DNA from: Paenibacillus camelliae
Lineage (GTDB): Bacteria > Bacillota > Bacilli > Paenibacillales > Paenibacillaceae
DNA: 64,000 nucleotides
Direction: 5' to 3'
Assembly (NCBI RefSeq): GCF_023715345.1
Contig: NZ_JAMBNY010000003.1
Location: forward strand, 124,001 to 188,000
This document shows positions 1-8,919 of the stretch, piece after piece. The first letter of the stretch is position 1. Each line of letters starts with the position of its first letter. The position numbers and the translations under genes are program-made. Under the pieces are notes generated by a model, which made no database searches, had not been told where the DNA came from, and saw only the letters and a list, made by a program, of their open reading frames with translations.

Positions 1-125
1 TATTTGTATCGTTTTATTTAATACGATGAAGATAGTCTGCATCTGTTTAATACTGAACCAGTTTTACTATTGCTTATAGGTTAAGCTTATCCCACTAGAT
101 CGGTTAGCCGTGTTAGATCATATGA

Positions 126-2990
126 CTATCCTTTGTGGAAATAGCTCTCCTGTGGTCCAAAATATGAGTATGGTAATGATCCTCTCGACAGCACGAGCTT
201 TTGCAGCACAATACCTGCATCCAGATGATAGATTCGCAATGTATGCGCGCCCTTCGTTAGCTGGTGCGCTGTTGTTTTTAGATGCGCATTATTCAGCACA
301 GCTTGCTCCCAGTCACGCGTTTTACCTGGCGTATAATGCTCGCTAACCGTATCAACGACAACCGGCTCCTGCTCATCAAACGCTACAGCGTAACGGAGCC
401 TGCTCTCAACACTAAGCGGATTGCTCGGTGCCAGCACTGTCGTTAATTCGTATTGTGCATCTTCTGCCGCATAGATTCTGTATTCCACATAAGGTGCGTC
501 CGTCACTTGCTTAAAGCTTGCTGTTGATGGAAGCAGCTTAAGCGATGAGAGGGAGCGACCATATTGCTCGATGACCTGCCACTCTGTATGTGGTGCTGCA
601 ACACGTGCACTCGTATGCTCTGCTTCAATAGCAATAACACCAGCTGTCTCAATAAACGTCTCCTGAGGAAGCTCTGAACGATCAACAAGCTGTGCACTAA
701 TCGTTATTTGTACCGTTTGACCCGCTCCACTAATGCTCAAGCTTCCACTACCACTAGTGCGCAGCTTCGCCCAATCGATCGACACTTCGATTGATTCTCC
801 AGTAGTCACATGGCCGATCGCCGGCTCACATACGATCCAATCTTGATTAGTAGAAACCTTATATTCGAACGATTCCACACCGCCATTAGAGATCGTCAAG
901 TTCTTACTCTCAGGCATAAGGTCATAGAAAGGTCGAAGAGCTCCTTGCTCCATGACGATACGGCCCTCTGCATGAACGATAAGCTTCGCTTGCTCCTGCT
1001 GTGGCTGCACGCTCGTTACCTCTGGATAATGCCAGCCATCCGCGTTCCAATTGACATAGCCTACATGCGGAGAGGACATCATCCCTCGCCACTTGCCGCC
1101 AGACATCGTCTCATTATAATATTGCTCTAGCTCTTGATCGCGCTTAATTGCCTGCTCCGTTAAAGCAGCGTACGTATTAGCCAGTTGGCTCGGATGCTCC
1201 TGATTGCTGTAGAGCTGATTCCAGCCTGCATACAGGTTCATCTTTTTGACAGTCGCCGACGCTACGGCAGGATAATAGACAAGCTGATAGTACGCATCCT
1301 GATGTGAGGCTGGAATCTGCTTAGCGACGGCATCTGCCTTACGCTCGATCTCCAGCGCTTCCTCCAGCATCCGCTCGGCTTCCTTATATTCAGTGAAGCT
1401 GTACGTATCCGGATAGATGACCTCTGGCTTACGTTTTCCGTTCATACGTGTATAATCGTTCAACAGCTGGGCAATGTCCTCTACCGTCTCATCACTCACG
1501 ACATGACCGAACTGCTGCTTCGCCCATTGTCTAATAAATGGCTGTGTTTTGTTGTATTGACCTGTGCCTAGCTCTTCAAAGTTGTAGGCTAATTCCATAA
1601 AGTAAGAGATTGGCAGCTCATTTGGCTTCAAATCGCCAACGTTTACGATCCAAATGTCGCGAATGCCATACTCAAAGGCCATCGTCATCTGCTCCCATAC
1701 CTTTTCAAGCGGAGTTGTATTCACCCACTCGTAGGAGCGTGGGCCTCCATGATAATCAAAATGATAATATATCCCCCAGCCGGACGGACGATTTCTATCT
1801 TCATCCACCGGTAATGTTCGCATATTACCAAAGTTATCATCAGATAGCATGATCGTTACATCATTGAGCACATCCCAATGCTTCAAGCCAGGAATGGTAT
1901 CACTGCCATGCCAGAACTCCTCGACTTCCTTATAGACGACCAACGCTTGCGGAGCATGCTCCAGTCCGTGCTTCTTAAGCAGCGACTTTTGCGTCATAAT
2001 AATATCCTTTAATCGATTAATATTCTGTTCGAGTGTACCGCCTAGTTCGGAATCACGCTCACCGCGCATACCTAGCGTAATGATGCTCTCTAGGTGCTTA
2101 TTGCGAATGACGCCATCCTCCCAAAAACGTGTAATGGCCTCGCGATTCACTTCAAAATCCCAATCGTTACTTTCAGAATATTGCTTATAAATGTGCTGCC
2201 ACTCTTCCCCTGCACGGAATAATGGCTCATGATGTGAAGTACCCATCACGATGCCGTAAGCGTCGGCAAGTTCAGCATTGGCAAGCGGATAGCTTTTTCC
2301 ATTCTCACTGAATACAGCACTCCACATCGCCGGCCACATGAAATTTCCTTTTAGACGAAGCACCAATTCAAATATCGGCTTGTACATCTCTTCATTAAAG
2401 CCGCCGAACTGATTCATTGCCCAAGAGCCAAGAGATGGCCATTCATCGTTTAAGAAAAATCCGCGGTATTTAATCGATGGCTCCTTAGAAGTGTAGCTCA
2501 GCTTGCTCGCTGGAATGCTTATCTCACTTGACTTGGCTGGTTGAACATCGCCCCAATACACCCAAGGACTAACACCGATTAGACTAGAAATATGATAAAG
2601 TCCGTAGAACGTACCTCGCTTTTCGCTGCCGACAATGACGATTGCTTGTGCAACATTGTCAAACGGCTGCTCAATCACTTGAATCTGAAACGATTCACGC
2701 TTATGCTTTAAAGAAGAAAGCTCCAGCTTACCTTTGGCAACCAGCTCATCAATCAGCTTACTGCTGCCAATCGTACCCGCTACGATCGCCATATCGCAAG
2801 CGGTCTCTGCTTGCTCTGTTACGACAGTCGGCAGCACACCAGTTACGAGCTCGATGTCTGAAGCTAGGGATTGAGCAACAAGCTTAAGGCCTGATCCATC
2901 CTGTCCGGATGCATCAATATAGATAGGAGCAGCTTTTCCATTGTGAACAAGTGTGACGTTATATTGCTGTTGCGTAAGATGATGACTCAT
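126..2990 (-). CDS. GH115 family glycoside hydrolase (xylan alpha-1,2-glucuronidase type)
   Basis: The 954-residue product has the length and sequence style of GH115, which removes glucuronic or 4-O-methylglucuronic acid from xylan. Family-like blocks include NDEWPSLGSW (about residue 185), LKGNFMWPAMW, GTSHHEPL and DNFGNMRTLP. There is no signal peptide, so it probably acts in the cytoplasm on imported oligosaccharides. I place the start at 2990 because GGAGGT lies 7 bases upstream; an in-frame start at 3005 has no such site. It is divergent from an AraC regulator across about 60 bp, which is probably its controller. Family is fairly certain; exact substrate is inferred. Confidence 0.88.
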   Translation of the reverse strand: MSHHLTQQQYNVTLVHNGKAAPIYIDASGQDGSGLKLVAQSLASDIELVTGVLPTVVTEQAETACDMAIVAGTIGSSKLIDELVAKGKLELSSLKHKRESFQIQVIEQPFDNVAQAIVIVGSEKRGTFYGLYHISSLIGVSPWVYWGDVQPAKSSEISIPASKLSYTSKEPSIKYRGFFLNDEWPSLGSWAMNQFGGFNEEMYKPIFELVLRLKGNFMWPAMWSAVFSENGKSYPLANAELADAYGIVMGTSHHEPLFRAGEEWQHIYKQYSESNDWDFEVNREAITRFWEDGVIRNKHLESIITLGMRGERDSELGGTLEQNINRLKDIIMTQKSLLKKHGLEHAPQALVVYKEVEEFWHGSDTIPGLKHWDVLNDVTIMLSDDNFGNMRTLPVDEDRNRPSGWGIYYHFDYHGGPRSYEWVNTTPLEKVWEQMTMAFEYGIRDIWIVNVGDLKPNELPISYFMELAYNFEELGTGQYNKTQPFIRQWAKQQFGHVVSDETVEDIAQLLNDYTRMNGKRKPEVIYPDTYSFTEYKEAERMLEEALEIERKADAVAKQIPASHQDAYYQLVYYPAVASATVKKMNLYAGWNQLYSNQEHPSQLANTYAALTEQAIKRDQELEQYYNETMSGGKWRGMMSSPHVGYVNWNADGWHYPEVTSVQPQQEQAKLIVHAEGRIVMEQGALRPFYDLMPESKNLTISNGGVESFEYKVSTNQDWIVCEPAIGHVTTGESIEVSIDWAKLRTSGSGSLSISGAGQTVQITISAQLVDRSELPQETFIETAGVIAIEAEHTSARVAAPHTEWQVIEQYGRSLSSLKLLPSTASFKQVTDAPYVEYRIYAAEDAQYELTTVLAPSNPLSVESRLRYAVAFDEQEPVVVDTVSEHYTPGKTRDWEQAVLNNAHLKTTAHQLTKGAHTLRIYHLDAGIVLQKLVLSRGSLPYSYFGPQESYFHKG

Positions 2991-3050
2991 CTTAAACACC
3001 TCCATGATTATCGAATTTAACTATTACCTGAATACTGAGGTGGTCAAGCC

Positions 3051-3857
3051 TTGAATATTGAAGCCTACCACAATCTTGTCCCGAACATATTTTTGTTCAA
3101 TGAACGAAAATGTTTTCCCGATTGGATCATAGCCAAACGCAAAAATGACTTTCACGATCTTACCTTCGTCATTGATGGCAAGGCTAATTACTACATTAAC
3201 GGAGTGAAATATACGGTAGAAGCTGGTGATCTGCTATACATTCCAGCTGGAATGATACGAGAGGCACATACGTTTGAAGCTTCTCCGATGCATGCTTTTC
3301 CATTTAACTTCCACTGGGAGGCACCCTATAACGATTTTAAGCTGCCGTTCGATATCGTAACGAAGCAGCTTATAACGAAGGAAATCCTTGACTACATTCG
3401 AGAATTCAAGCATGTATGGATTACTCAGCAGCCGCTCTATCAGCTGCATGCCCGGGCGTTGTTCGAGCTAATTCTTCATCGTTTGCTAGCTAATTTTTAC
3501 CGTATATCTGCCGATCCTATCGACCCTCGCGTTACAAAAATGATGCGTTATGTCAACGAGCATTATGCGCATCCACTGAGTGTGAAGGAAGTCGCCGAGC
3601 TGCTACAGCTGCATCCGGTCTATGTAGGAAAGCTGTTCAAGAAGCATACGGGCACCACCTTCAAGGAATATCTCAACCGTGTTAGGGTGAACCATGCCGA
3701 AATGATGCTCTCCTCCGGAGACTTTACCGTTACAGAAACGGCTGAGCGCTGCGGTTTTTATGACGTTTCATATTTTAGCAACCTATTTAAAGCCATGAAG
3801 GGCTATCCGCCTTCAACGGTCAGTAAGCCGCTTCCACCCAGCACACCTGCATTATAG
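3051..3857 (+). CDS. AraC family transcriptional regulator
   Basis: 268 residues. The N-terminal 140 or so look like a cupin sensor domain (VEAGDLLYIPAGMIREAHTF). Two AraC helix-turn-helix motifs fill residues 165-262, ending in the characteristic CGFYDVSYFSNLFKAMKGYPPS block. It starts with TTG and has GAGGTGG upstream. Position divergent from the GH115 gene suggests it senses a sugar and controls that enzyme; this is inference. A strong terminator follows at 3951. Confidence 0.87.
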   Translation: MNIEAYHNLVPNIFLFNERKCFPDWIIAKRKNDFHDLTFVIDGKANYYINGVKYTVEAGDLLYIPAGMIREAHTFEASPMHAFPFNFHWEAPYNDFKLPFDIVTKQLITKEILDYIREFKHVWITQQPLYQLHARALFELILHRLLANFYRISADPIDPRVTKMMRYVNEHYAHPLSVKEVAELLQLHPVYVGKLFKKHTGTTFKEYLNRVRVNHAEMMLSSGDFTVTETAERCGFYDVSYFSNLFKAMKGYPPSTVSKPLPPSTPAL

Positions 3858-3950
3858 CTTTCCTTGCTATTTATCCACCATAGAGGATTACAACATCATT
3901 TGTAATTATTAAACATAACCTGCCCGTACAACTACCTTCCAGCGCCCAGC

Positions 3951-3985
3951 GGCTCTCGATTACTCGAGAGCCTTTTCTAGTTTTT
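3951..3985 (+). terminator. Rho-independent terminator of the AraC gene
   Basis: Perfect 9-bp stem GGCTCTCGA/TCGAGAGCC with a TTAC loop, followed by TTTTCTAGTTTTT. Confidence 0.9.
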
Positions 3986-4087
3986 CTATAACTCTACTAG
4001 GCTCTCTCACTGCTTTATGAACCCTTCAACCATTGTCCGCATATAGTATTTGAGTGAATTATCTCATGATTGAAATGAGGGATATCG

Positions 4088-4690
4088 TTGAAATTTAGCT
4101 TTTTGAGTCCTGCCTACAACAGCGCAGAATGGATTATAACGATGCTAGACAGCATTCCAAAGGAGTACGCCTATGAAATTTTAATATGTGATGATGGGTC
4201 TACTGATCAAACCCTTGCTATTTTACAAGAATATCAGAAGCGCTGTCCGCAGCTACGAATACTAGAAAACGGGATAAATCAAGGGGCTAGTTTCTCCTAT
4301 AATCGTCTCATTGCGGAGGCTACCGGTGATTATATATGCATCATCGATAGCGATGATATGTATCTGCCAACGATTCGAGACGTGCTGGCACAGGTTGATG
4401 GTGAGCACGATATTTACTATTACAATATGATCACAAAAATTGGGCAGCAATTCGTCATTACAGAAGCAAGTCGCTATGAATGGTGCGGACAATTCAAGAT
4501 TATTAGACGCCTTGCCGTAGGTCCTGCTGTGTTCACGGTAAGAACAGACAGATCGGGTGATCGCGACTTTAATAATGTATTACTTAGTCAAAATCCGCGA
4601 CGCAAATATACGGGAATTTTCGCCTATTGGTACAACTTCCCTCGTACAAATTCAGAATATGACTTATTCAGAAGAGGTCTGAAAGGATGA
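4088..4690 (+). CDS. GT2 family glycosyltransferase, copy 1
   Basis: A compact 200-residue GT-A glycosyltransferase with no membrane segment. It begins KFSFLSPAYN, then has ICDDGSTDQT (nucleotide-binding Asp) and IIDSDD (metal-binding DXD-type motif, about residue 96). The start is TTG with GAAATGAGGGA upstream. It is a diverged duplicate of the gene at 5848, at roughly two-thirds identity by eye, and the two flank a UDP-sugar dehydratase. It probably adds sugars to a surface glycan or glycoprotein. At 200 residues it is short for GT2, so acceptor specificity may come from a partner. Confidence 0.85.
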   Translation: MKFSFLSPAYNSAEWIITMLDSIPKEYAYEILICDDGSTDQTLAILQEYQKRCPQLRILENGINQGASFSYNRLIAEATGDYICIIDSDDMYLPTIRDVLAQVDGEHDIYYYNMITKIGQQFVITEASRYEWCGQFKIIRRLAVGPAVFTVRTDRSGDRDFNNVLLSQNPRRKYTGIFAYWYNFPRTNSEYDLFRRGLKG

Positions 4691-4739
4691 GTAGCATCGC
4701 AATAGGCCTAATCGATAGAACAACAGGAAAGGTGCGGAG

Positions 4740-5777
4740 ATGATGTTTAAGGACAAAACACTGCTTATTACAGGGGGCACAGGCTCTTTTGGCAATGCGG
4801 TATTGAAGCGATTCCTGCAATCTGATCTAAAAGAAATTCGTATCTTCTCTAGGGACGAAAAGAAGCAGGATGATATGCGTAAGCTTTACAACAATAACAA
4901 GCTTAAATTTTATATTGGAGATGTACGTGACCCAGGGAGTATTGCTTATGCGGTACATGGAGTCGATTATATATTTCACGCTGCAGCATTGAAGCAGGTT
5001 CCTTCCTGTGAGTTTTATCCGTTAGAAGCGGTGAAGACGAATGTCATTGGCACGGACAATGTACTATCAGCAGCTATTCATGCAGGGGTAAGAAAAGTCA
5101 TCTGCCTGTCGACCGATAAAGCCGCTTATCCTGTTAATGCGATGGGTATTTCAAAAGCAATGATGGAAAAAACCTTTATCGCCAAATCAAGATTAGTTGA
5201 TCCGTCAACCACATTAATATGCGGGACGAGATATGGCAATGTTATGGCTTCTCGTGGATCGGTTATCCCTTTATTCGTAGAGCAGATTAAAGCTGGTAAG
5301 CCACTTACGATAACCGACTATCATATGACACGGTTCATTATGAGTCTTGAGGAAGCGGTAGAGTTGGTGCTCTATGCGTTTCAGCATGCTGAAAACGGAG
5401 ATATTATGGTACAAAAATCTCCTGCTTCTTACATTGGTGATTTGGCGCAGGCACTAAAGGAGCTGTTCAAAGCTGACAATGAAGTTCAAATCATTGGCAC
5501 ACGACATGGGGAGAAAATCTATGAAGTGCTGCTTACAAAGGAAGAGGCTGCTAAAGCGATTGATTCAGGGAATTTCTATCGCGTCCCTGCGGACAACCGA
5601 GATCTTAACTATGGAAAATATATAGAAACTGGTTCTCAGAAAATTACACTCACCGAAGAATATAATTCGAACAACACCAATATCCTTACGGTCAGCGAAA
5701 TTAAAGAAAAGCTGCTTCAACTTCCATATATTCAAGAGGAGCTGTTACAGTGGCATGGTAAACCTTCTGTCGGATAG
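4740..5777 (+). CDS. CapE-type UDP-N-acetylglucosamine 4,6-dehydratase
   Basis: 345 residues, close to the length of Staphylococcus CapE. The NAD-binding motif TGGTGSFG is at residues 11-18. The catalytic block STDKAAYPVNAMGISKAMMEK (about residues 121-141) has Met in place of the usual SDR Tyr, which is typical of CapE as opposed to FlaA1/PseB. The expected product is a UDP-4-keto-6-deoxy-HexNAc, a precursor of 6-deoxy amino sugars such as L-FucNAc. The neighbouring RmlD-like reductase could supply the 4-keto reduction. A double ATG follows an AGGAAAGG site. Confidence 0.88.
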   Translation: MMFKDKTLLITGGTGSFGNAVLKRFLQSDLKEIRIFSRDEKKQDDMRKLYNNNKLKFYIGDVRDPGSIAYAVHGVDYIFHAAALKQVPSCEFYPLEAVKTNVIGTDNVLSAAIHAGVRKVICLSTDKAAYPVNAMGISKAMMEKTFIAKSRLVDPSTTLICGTRYGNVMASRGSVIPLFVEQIKAGKPLTITDYHMTRFIMSLEEAVELVLYAFQHAENGDIMVQKSPASYIGDLAQALKELFKADNEVQIIGTRHGEKIYEVLLTKEEAAKAIDSGNFYRVPADNRDLNYGKYIETGSQKITLTEEYNSNNTNILTVSEIKEKLLQLPYIQEELLQWHGKPSVG

Positions 5778-5847
5778 ACACAAGCGAACTGTTTTAATAT
5801 CGAGATATGTGAATCGATATCCGATGAAATGGCAACGAGGTGATACG

Positions 5848-6447
5848 ATGAAGATTAGTTTTTTATCTCCGGCCTATAACAAAGAGGAATGGATAATAGC
5901 GATGCTAGACAGCATTCCAAAGGAAAATGCTTATGAAATTATAATATGTGATGACGCGTCTACGGATCAAACTTTAAGTCTATGTATTGACTATCAGAAG
6001 CATTGCCCCCAATTAAAGATAATAAGAAATGAGACGAATATTGGCGCAAGTGAAAGTTATAATCGCCTCATACAAGAAGCAACGGGCGACTATATTGCGA
6101 TTATTGATAGTGATGACAAGTATTTACCTGAAATTCGAGACGTGTTAGCACAGGTCAACGGAGAATACGATATTTACTACTACAATATGATCACGAGAGT
6201 AGGAAGATTGATTCGTAAATTGCCTACTGATGGTTATCTTTGGCCTGGCCAATTCAAAATTATTAGAAGAAGCTTTATAGGTGATGCTAGGTTTACAACA
6301 AAAAAAGCCTATGCCGGAGATTGGGATTTTAATAAAGCGTTAGTCGATAAGCAGCCACGCTGTAAATATACCGATATCATTGCATACTGGTACAATTACC
6401 CGCGTCCTAACTCAGAATCAGATTTGCATGTACGTAGATTAAAATAA
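5848..6447 (+). CDS. GT2 family glycosyltransferase, copy 2
   Basis: A 199-residue paralogue of the gene at 4088, with the same motif order: ISFLSPAYN, ICDDASTDQT and IIDSDD. I use the ATG at 5848 because CGAGGTGA lies just upstream and the product then aligns end to end with copy 1. An in-frame GTG at 5755 would overlap the dehydratase and add unrelated residues. A 25-base run around the LDSIPK codons is identical between the copies. Confidence 0.85.
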   Translation: MKISFLSPAYNKEEWIIAMLDSIPKENAYEIIICDDASTDQTLSLCIDYQKHCPQLKIIRNETNIGASESYNRLIQEATGDYIAIIDSDDKYLPEIRDVLAQVNGEYDIYYYNMITRVGRLIRKLPTDGYLWPGQFKIIRRSFIGDARFTTKKAYAGDWDFNKALVDKQPRCKYTDIIAYWYNYPRPNSESDLHVRRLK

Positions 6448-6513
6448 TTGAAAAGCAAAGCTATAGACAAATGGTCATGAATGCAATGCTTACAGAAAGA
6501 AAGGAGAATGGTC

Positions 6514-7362
6514 ATGCATATCCTCGTTCTTGGAGCGAGTGGAATGGCTGGTCATACGATAGCATTATACTTTTTAGAGCAAGGTCATAAAGTAACTTCC
6601 TTCTCCCGCAAGCCAGTTCCTTATGGCAACAATCTATGCGGTGATATTACAAATCTGCATCTACTGGATAAGCTCTTATCCTATCCATATGACGCCGTCA
6701 TTAACTGTATTGGAATGTTGAACGATGCCTGTGATGCTAACCCCTCACTGGCCGTTTATGTGAATAGCTACTTGCCGCATGTCCTGAATGAGAAGCTACA
6801 GAATTCTCGAACATTGCTTATTCATATGAGCACAGACTGTGTGTTCTCAGGACAATCTGCTCCATATGATGAGATTAGCTTTCCAGATGGTAGAACCTTT
6901 TATGATCGAACGAAAGCATTAGGAGAGCTTCATAATCGCAATAGCTTAACATTCCGCAACTCGATTATCGGACCTGATATGAACGAAGCTGGAATCGGAT
7001 TATTTAATTGGTTTATGAAGCAGCAAGGGACGATTTACGGGTATGAACGGGCAATATGGACCGGCGTCACAACCCTGACACTAGCCAAGGCAATGGAAGC
7101 AGCTATACAAGAACAGCTAACAGGTCTTTATAATCTAGTTCATTCAACCAGCATTAACAAGTATGAGCTGCTCAAGCTGTTTAACAAGCATTTCAAAAAT
7201 AATGAGCTTATGATTCGGCCATCCAGCTCTGTTAGAGTTGATAAAACATTAATTAACCATCGTACTGATTTTAGCTTCAAGGTTCCTACGTACGAGCAGA
7301 TGATTATGGAGATGAAAGAATGGATTGAGCGGCATCCTGATCTATATCCTCATTATAAATAA
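6514..7362 (+). CDS. RmlD-like NDP-sugar 4-keto reductase (SDR)
   Basis: 282 residues with an N-terminal Rossmann fold (LGASGMAGHT), the MSTDCVFSG strand typical of dTDP-4-dehydrorhamnose reductases, and a YDRTK catalytic Tyr/Lys pair near residue 130. The start at 6514 has AAGGAG 7 bases upstream; an earlier in-frame ATG at 6481 lacks a site. It probably reduces the keto sugar made by the CapE-type enzyme. It lacks the C-terminal cupin of CapF, so the final sugar may differ from L-FucNAc. Confidence 0.82.
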   Translation: MHILVLGASGMAGHTIALYFLEQGHKVTSFSRKPVPYGNNLCGDITNLHLLDKLLSYPYDAVINCIGMLNDACDANPSLAVYVNSYLPHVLNEKLQNSRTLLIHMSTDCVFSGQSAPYDEISFPDGRTFYDRTKALGELHNRNSLTFRNSIIGPDMNEAGIGLFNWFMKQQGTIYGYERAIWTGVTTLTLAKAMEAAIQEQLTGLYNLVHSTSINKYELLKLFNKHFKNNELMIRPSSSVRVDKTLINHRTDFSFKVPTYEQMIMEMKEWIERHPDLYPHYK

Positions 7363-7373
7363 TGCTAGGTATT

Positions 7374-7409
7374 AAACAGCCAGCTTCCTCGGTAGGAAGC
7401 TGGCTGTTT
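7374..7409. terminator. Bidirectional terminator between convergent genes
   Basis: A 16-bp perfect stem (AAACAGCCAGCTTCCT and its complement) around a CGGT loop. It sits between the sugar cluster and the convergent SDR gene. Confidence 0.92.
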
Positions 7410-7432
7410 AGTTGTTTATGATGGGGCTGAAA

Positions 7433-8335
7433 CTATGACTCTGTCATTGTACCGCCATTGACATGCAGCACTTGGCCTGTCACATAGGACGAGTCATCCG
7501 ATGCCAGATAAATATAAGTTGGTGCCAGCTCGAATGGCTGTCCTGCGCGCTTCATCGGAGTATCCACACCAAATTTCTTAACATCCTCTTCAGAAAAGCT
7601 TGATACGATGAGCGGAGTCCAGATTGGACCAGGAGCGACTGCATTGACTCGAATGCCCTGACCTACGAGCTGCTGAGACAAAGATCGTGTGAAGGTGACG
7701 ATGGCTCCCTTCGTTGCAGAATAGTCGAGGAGCTTTTTGTGTCCTTCATAGGCTGTAACGGAAGTTGTACATATTATCGTACTCCCTTGCTTTAGATGAG
7801 GCAAAGCAGCCTTTGTCATGTAGAAGAATGGATACACATTCGTGCGAAAGGTTTGCTCGAGCTGCTCATCGGATATATCCAATATACTTTCCTGAGGGTA
7901 CTGGACCGCATGATTCAAGACAAGCGTGTCAAGCTTGCCATAATGATCAATGGTTTGTTTAATAATCGATTTGGAGAAAGACGCATCTCTTAAATCACCC
8001 TCTATAAGTAAGATTTGCTGTCCGCATGCCTCTATCATTTGCTTCGTAAGCTCAGCATCCTTGCGTTCATGTGGCATATACGTAATGACGAGATTGGCGC
8101 CTTCCTTTGCGAAGCCAATGGAAACGGCACGACCAATGCCACTATCGCCTCCCGTCACGATCGCTACCTTATCCTTTAATTTGCCACTCCCCTTATATTC
8201 AGGGTTATCAGATATCGGTAACGGAGACATCTCATATTCGAGACCTGGTTGGATATTTTGATGTTGAGGCGGAAAGGCGATCGGACTCTCCTTGCATTCT
8301 GTTTCCGAGCCATAATGAGGATAACCTGGAATCAT
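7433..8335 (-). CDS. SDR family oxidoreductase (YhdF/YdaD general-stress type)
   Basis: 300 residues with the long N-terminal extension of the YhdF/YdaD (GSP39-like) group. The cofactor motif TGGDSGIGRA is near residue 61, NHAVQ replaces the common NAG motif, and the active site is Ser (TTSVTAY) plus YSATK. The terminal VTGQVLHVNGG is classic for the family. Its ribosome site AAAGGAGGA is 7 bases upstream. Substrate unknown; homologues respond to general stress. The next gene upstream on this strand is a small unknown protein. Confidence 0.87.
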   Translation of the reverse strand: MIPGYPHYGSETECKESPIAFPPQHQNIQPGLEYEMSPLPISDNPEYKGSGKLKDKVAIVTGGDSGIGRAVSIGFAKEGANLVITYMPHERKDAELTKQMIEACGQQILLIEGDLRDASFSKSIIKQTIDHYGKLDTLVLNHAVQYPQESILDISDEQLEQTFRTNVYPFFYMTKAALPHLKQGSTIICTTSVTAYEGHKKLLDYSATKGAIVTFTRSLSQQLVGQGIRVNAVAPGPIWTPLIVSSFSEEDVKKFGVDTPMKRAGQPFELAPTYIYLASDDSSYVTGQVLHVNGGTMTES

Positions 8336-8455
8336 AACTACTTCCTCCTTTCGTTTCTGCTGTACTACACTATTCGCCTAACTATAATTGGTGACAATAA
8401 GTATTTAAGCTATCCATGACGTGTAGATGATTGATTAGAAATGTATTGTTACTAG

Positions 8456-8488
8456 CCGAGCATGAAGCGAATGCTGCTCCATGCTCGG
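8456..8488 (-). terminator. Hairpin after the small gene at 8504
   Basis: CCGAGCATG/CATGCTCGG stem with a 15-base partly self-pairing loop. The U-run is weak, so termination strength is uncertain. Confidence 0.5.
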
Positions 8489-8503
8489 AGTGGATATGAT
8501 CGA

Positions 8504-8770
8504 TTATTGTCCCTCAGTATCCTGCAGCTGCTGCTTCATCATCTCAAGCTGTTCTTGATTTTGCTGCACAATGTCCATATGCTCGTTGAACTGAGCAGCG
8601 TTTTGAAACGCATTCTCTGCATGAGAGATGGATTGATATGCTTGATCAATGACTTGATCCGATGGATGTGACATCGCTTGCTTTACCGCGCGATTAGCTC
8701 TCTGAACAGCGTAGCCGAACAATGTACTCGGGTGATCCTGCTTCCAACTGACTTCTGAGTGCTTAGCCAT
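8504..8770 (-). CDS. Small helical protein of unknown function
   Basis: 88 residues, charged, Gln-rich and with no signal peptide. The C-terminal half (about residue 50 on) looks like a coiled coil with heptad-like Gln/Leu/Met spacing. The segment RANRAVKQAM...AYQSISHAENAFQNAAQ resembles the small DUF3813-type proteins of Bacillales, but I cannot confirm that. I use the ATG at 8770, which follows AAGGGAGGA by 6 bases; an upstream in-frame ATG at 8794 has no site. Confidence 0.65.
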   Translation of the reverse strand: MAKHSEVSWKQDHPSTLFGYAVQRANRAVKQAMSHPSDQVIDQAYQSISHAENAFQNAAQFNEHMDIVQQNQEQLEMMKQQLQDTEGQ

Positions 8771-8919
8771 ATTATTTCCTCCCTTAATCAACAATGATCA
8801 AATATCCACGGTTAGTGTTGTAACGGAAGCCGATAATTATGCGCTGCTCTTCTTCTATTTGTTCCTTGCTGTCATTGCATATATTAACCGAGTCGGTGAA
8901 ATAATGATCTAGAGGTGAC

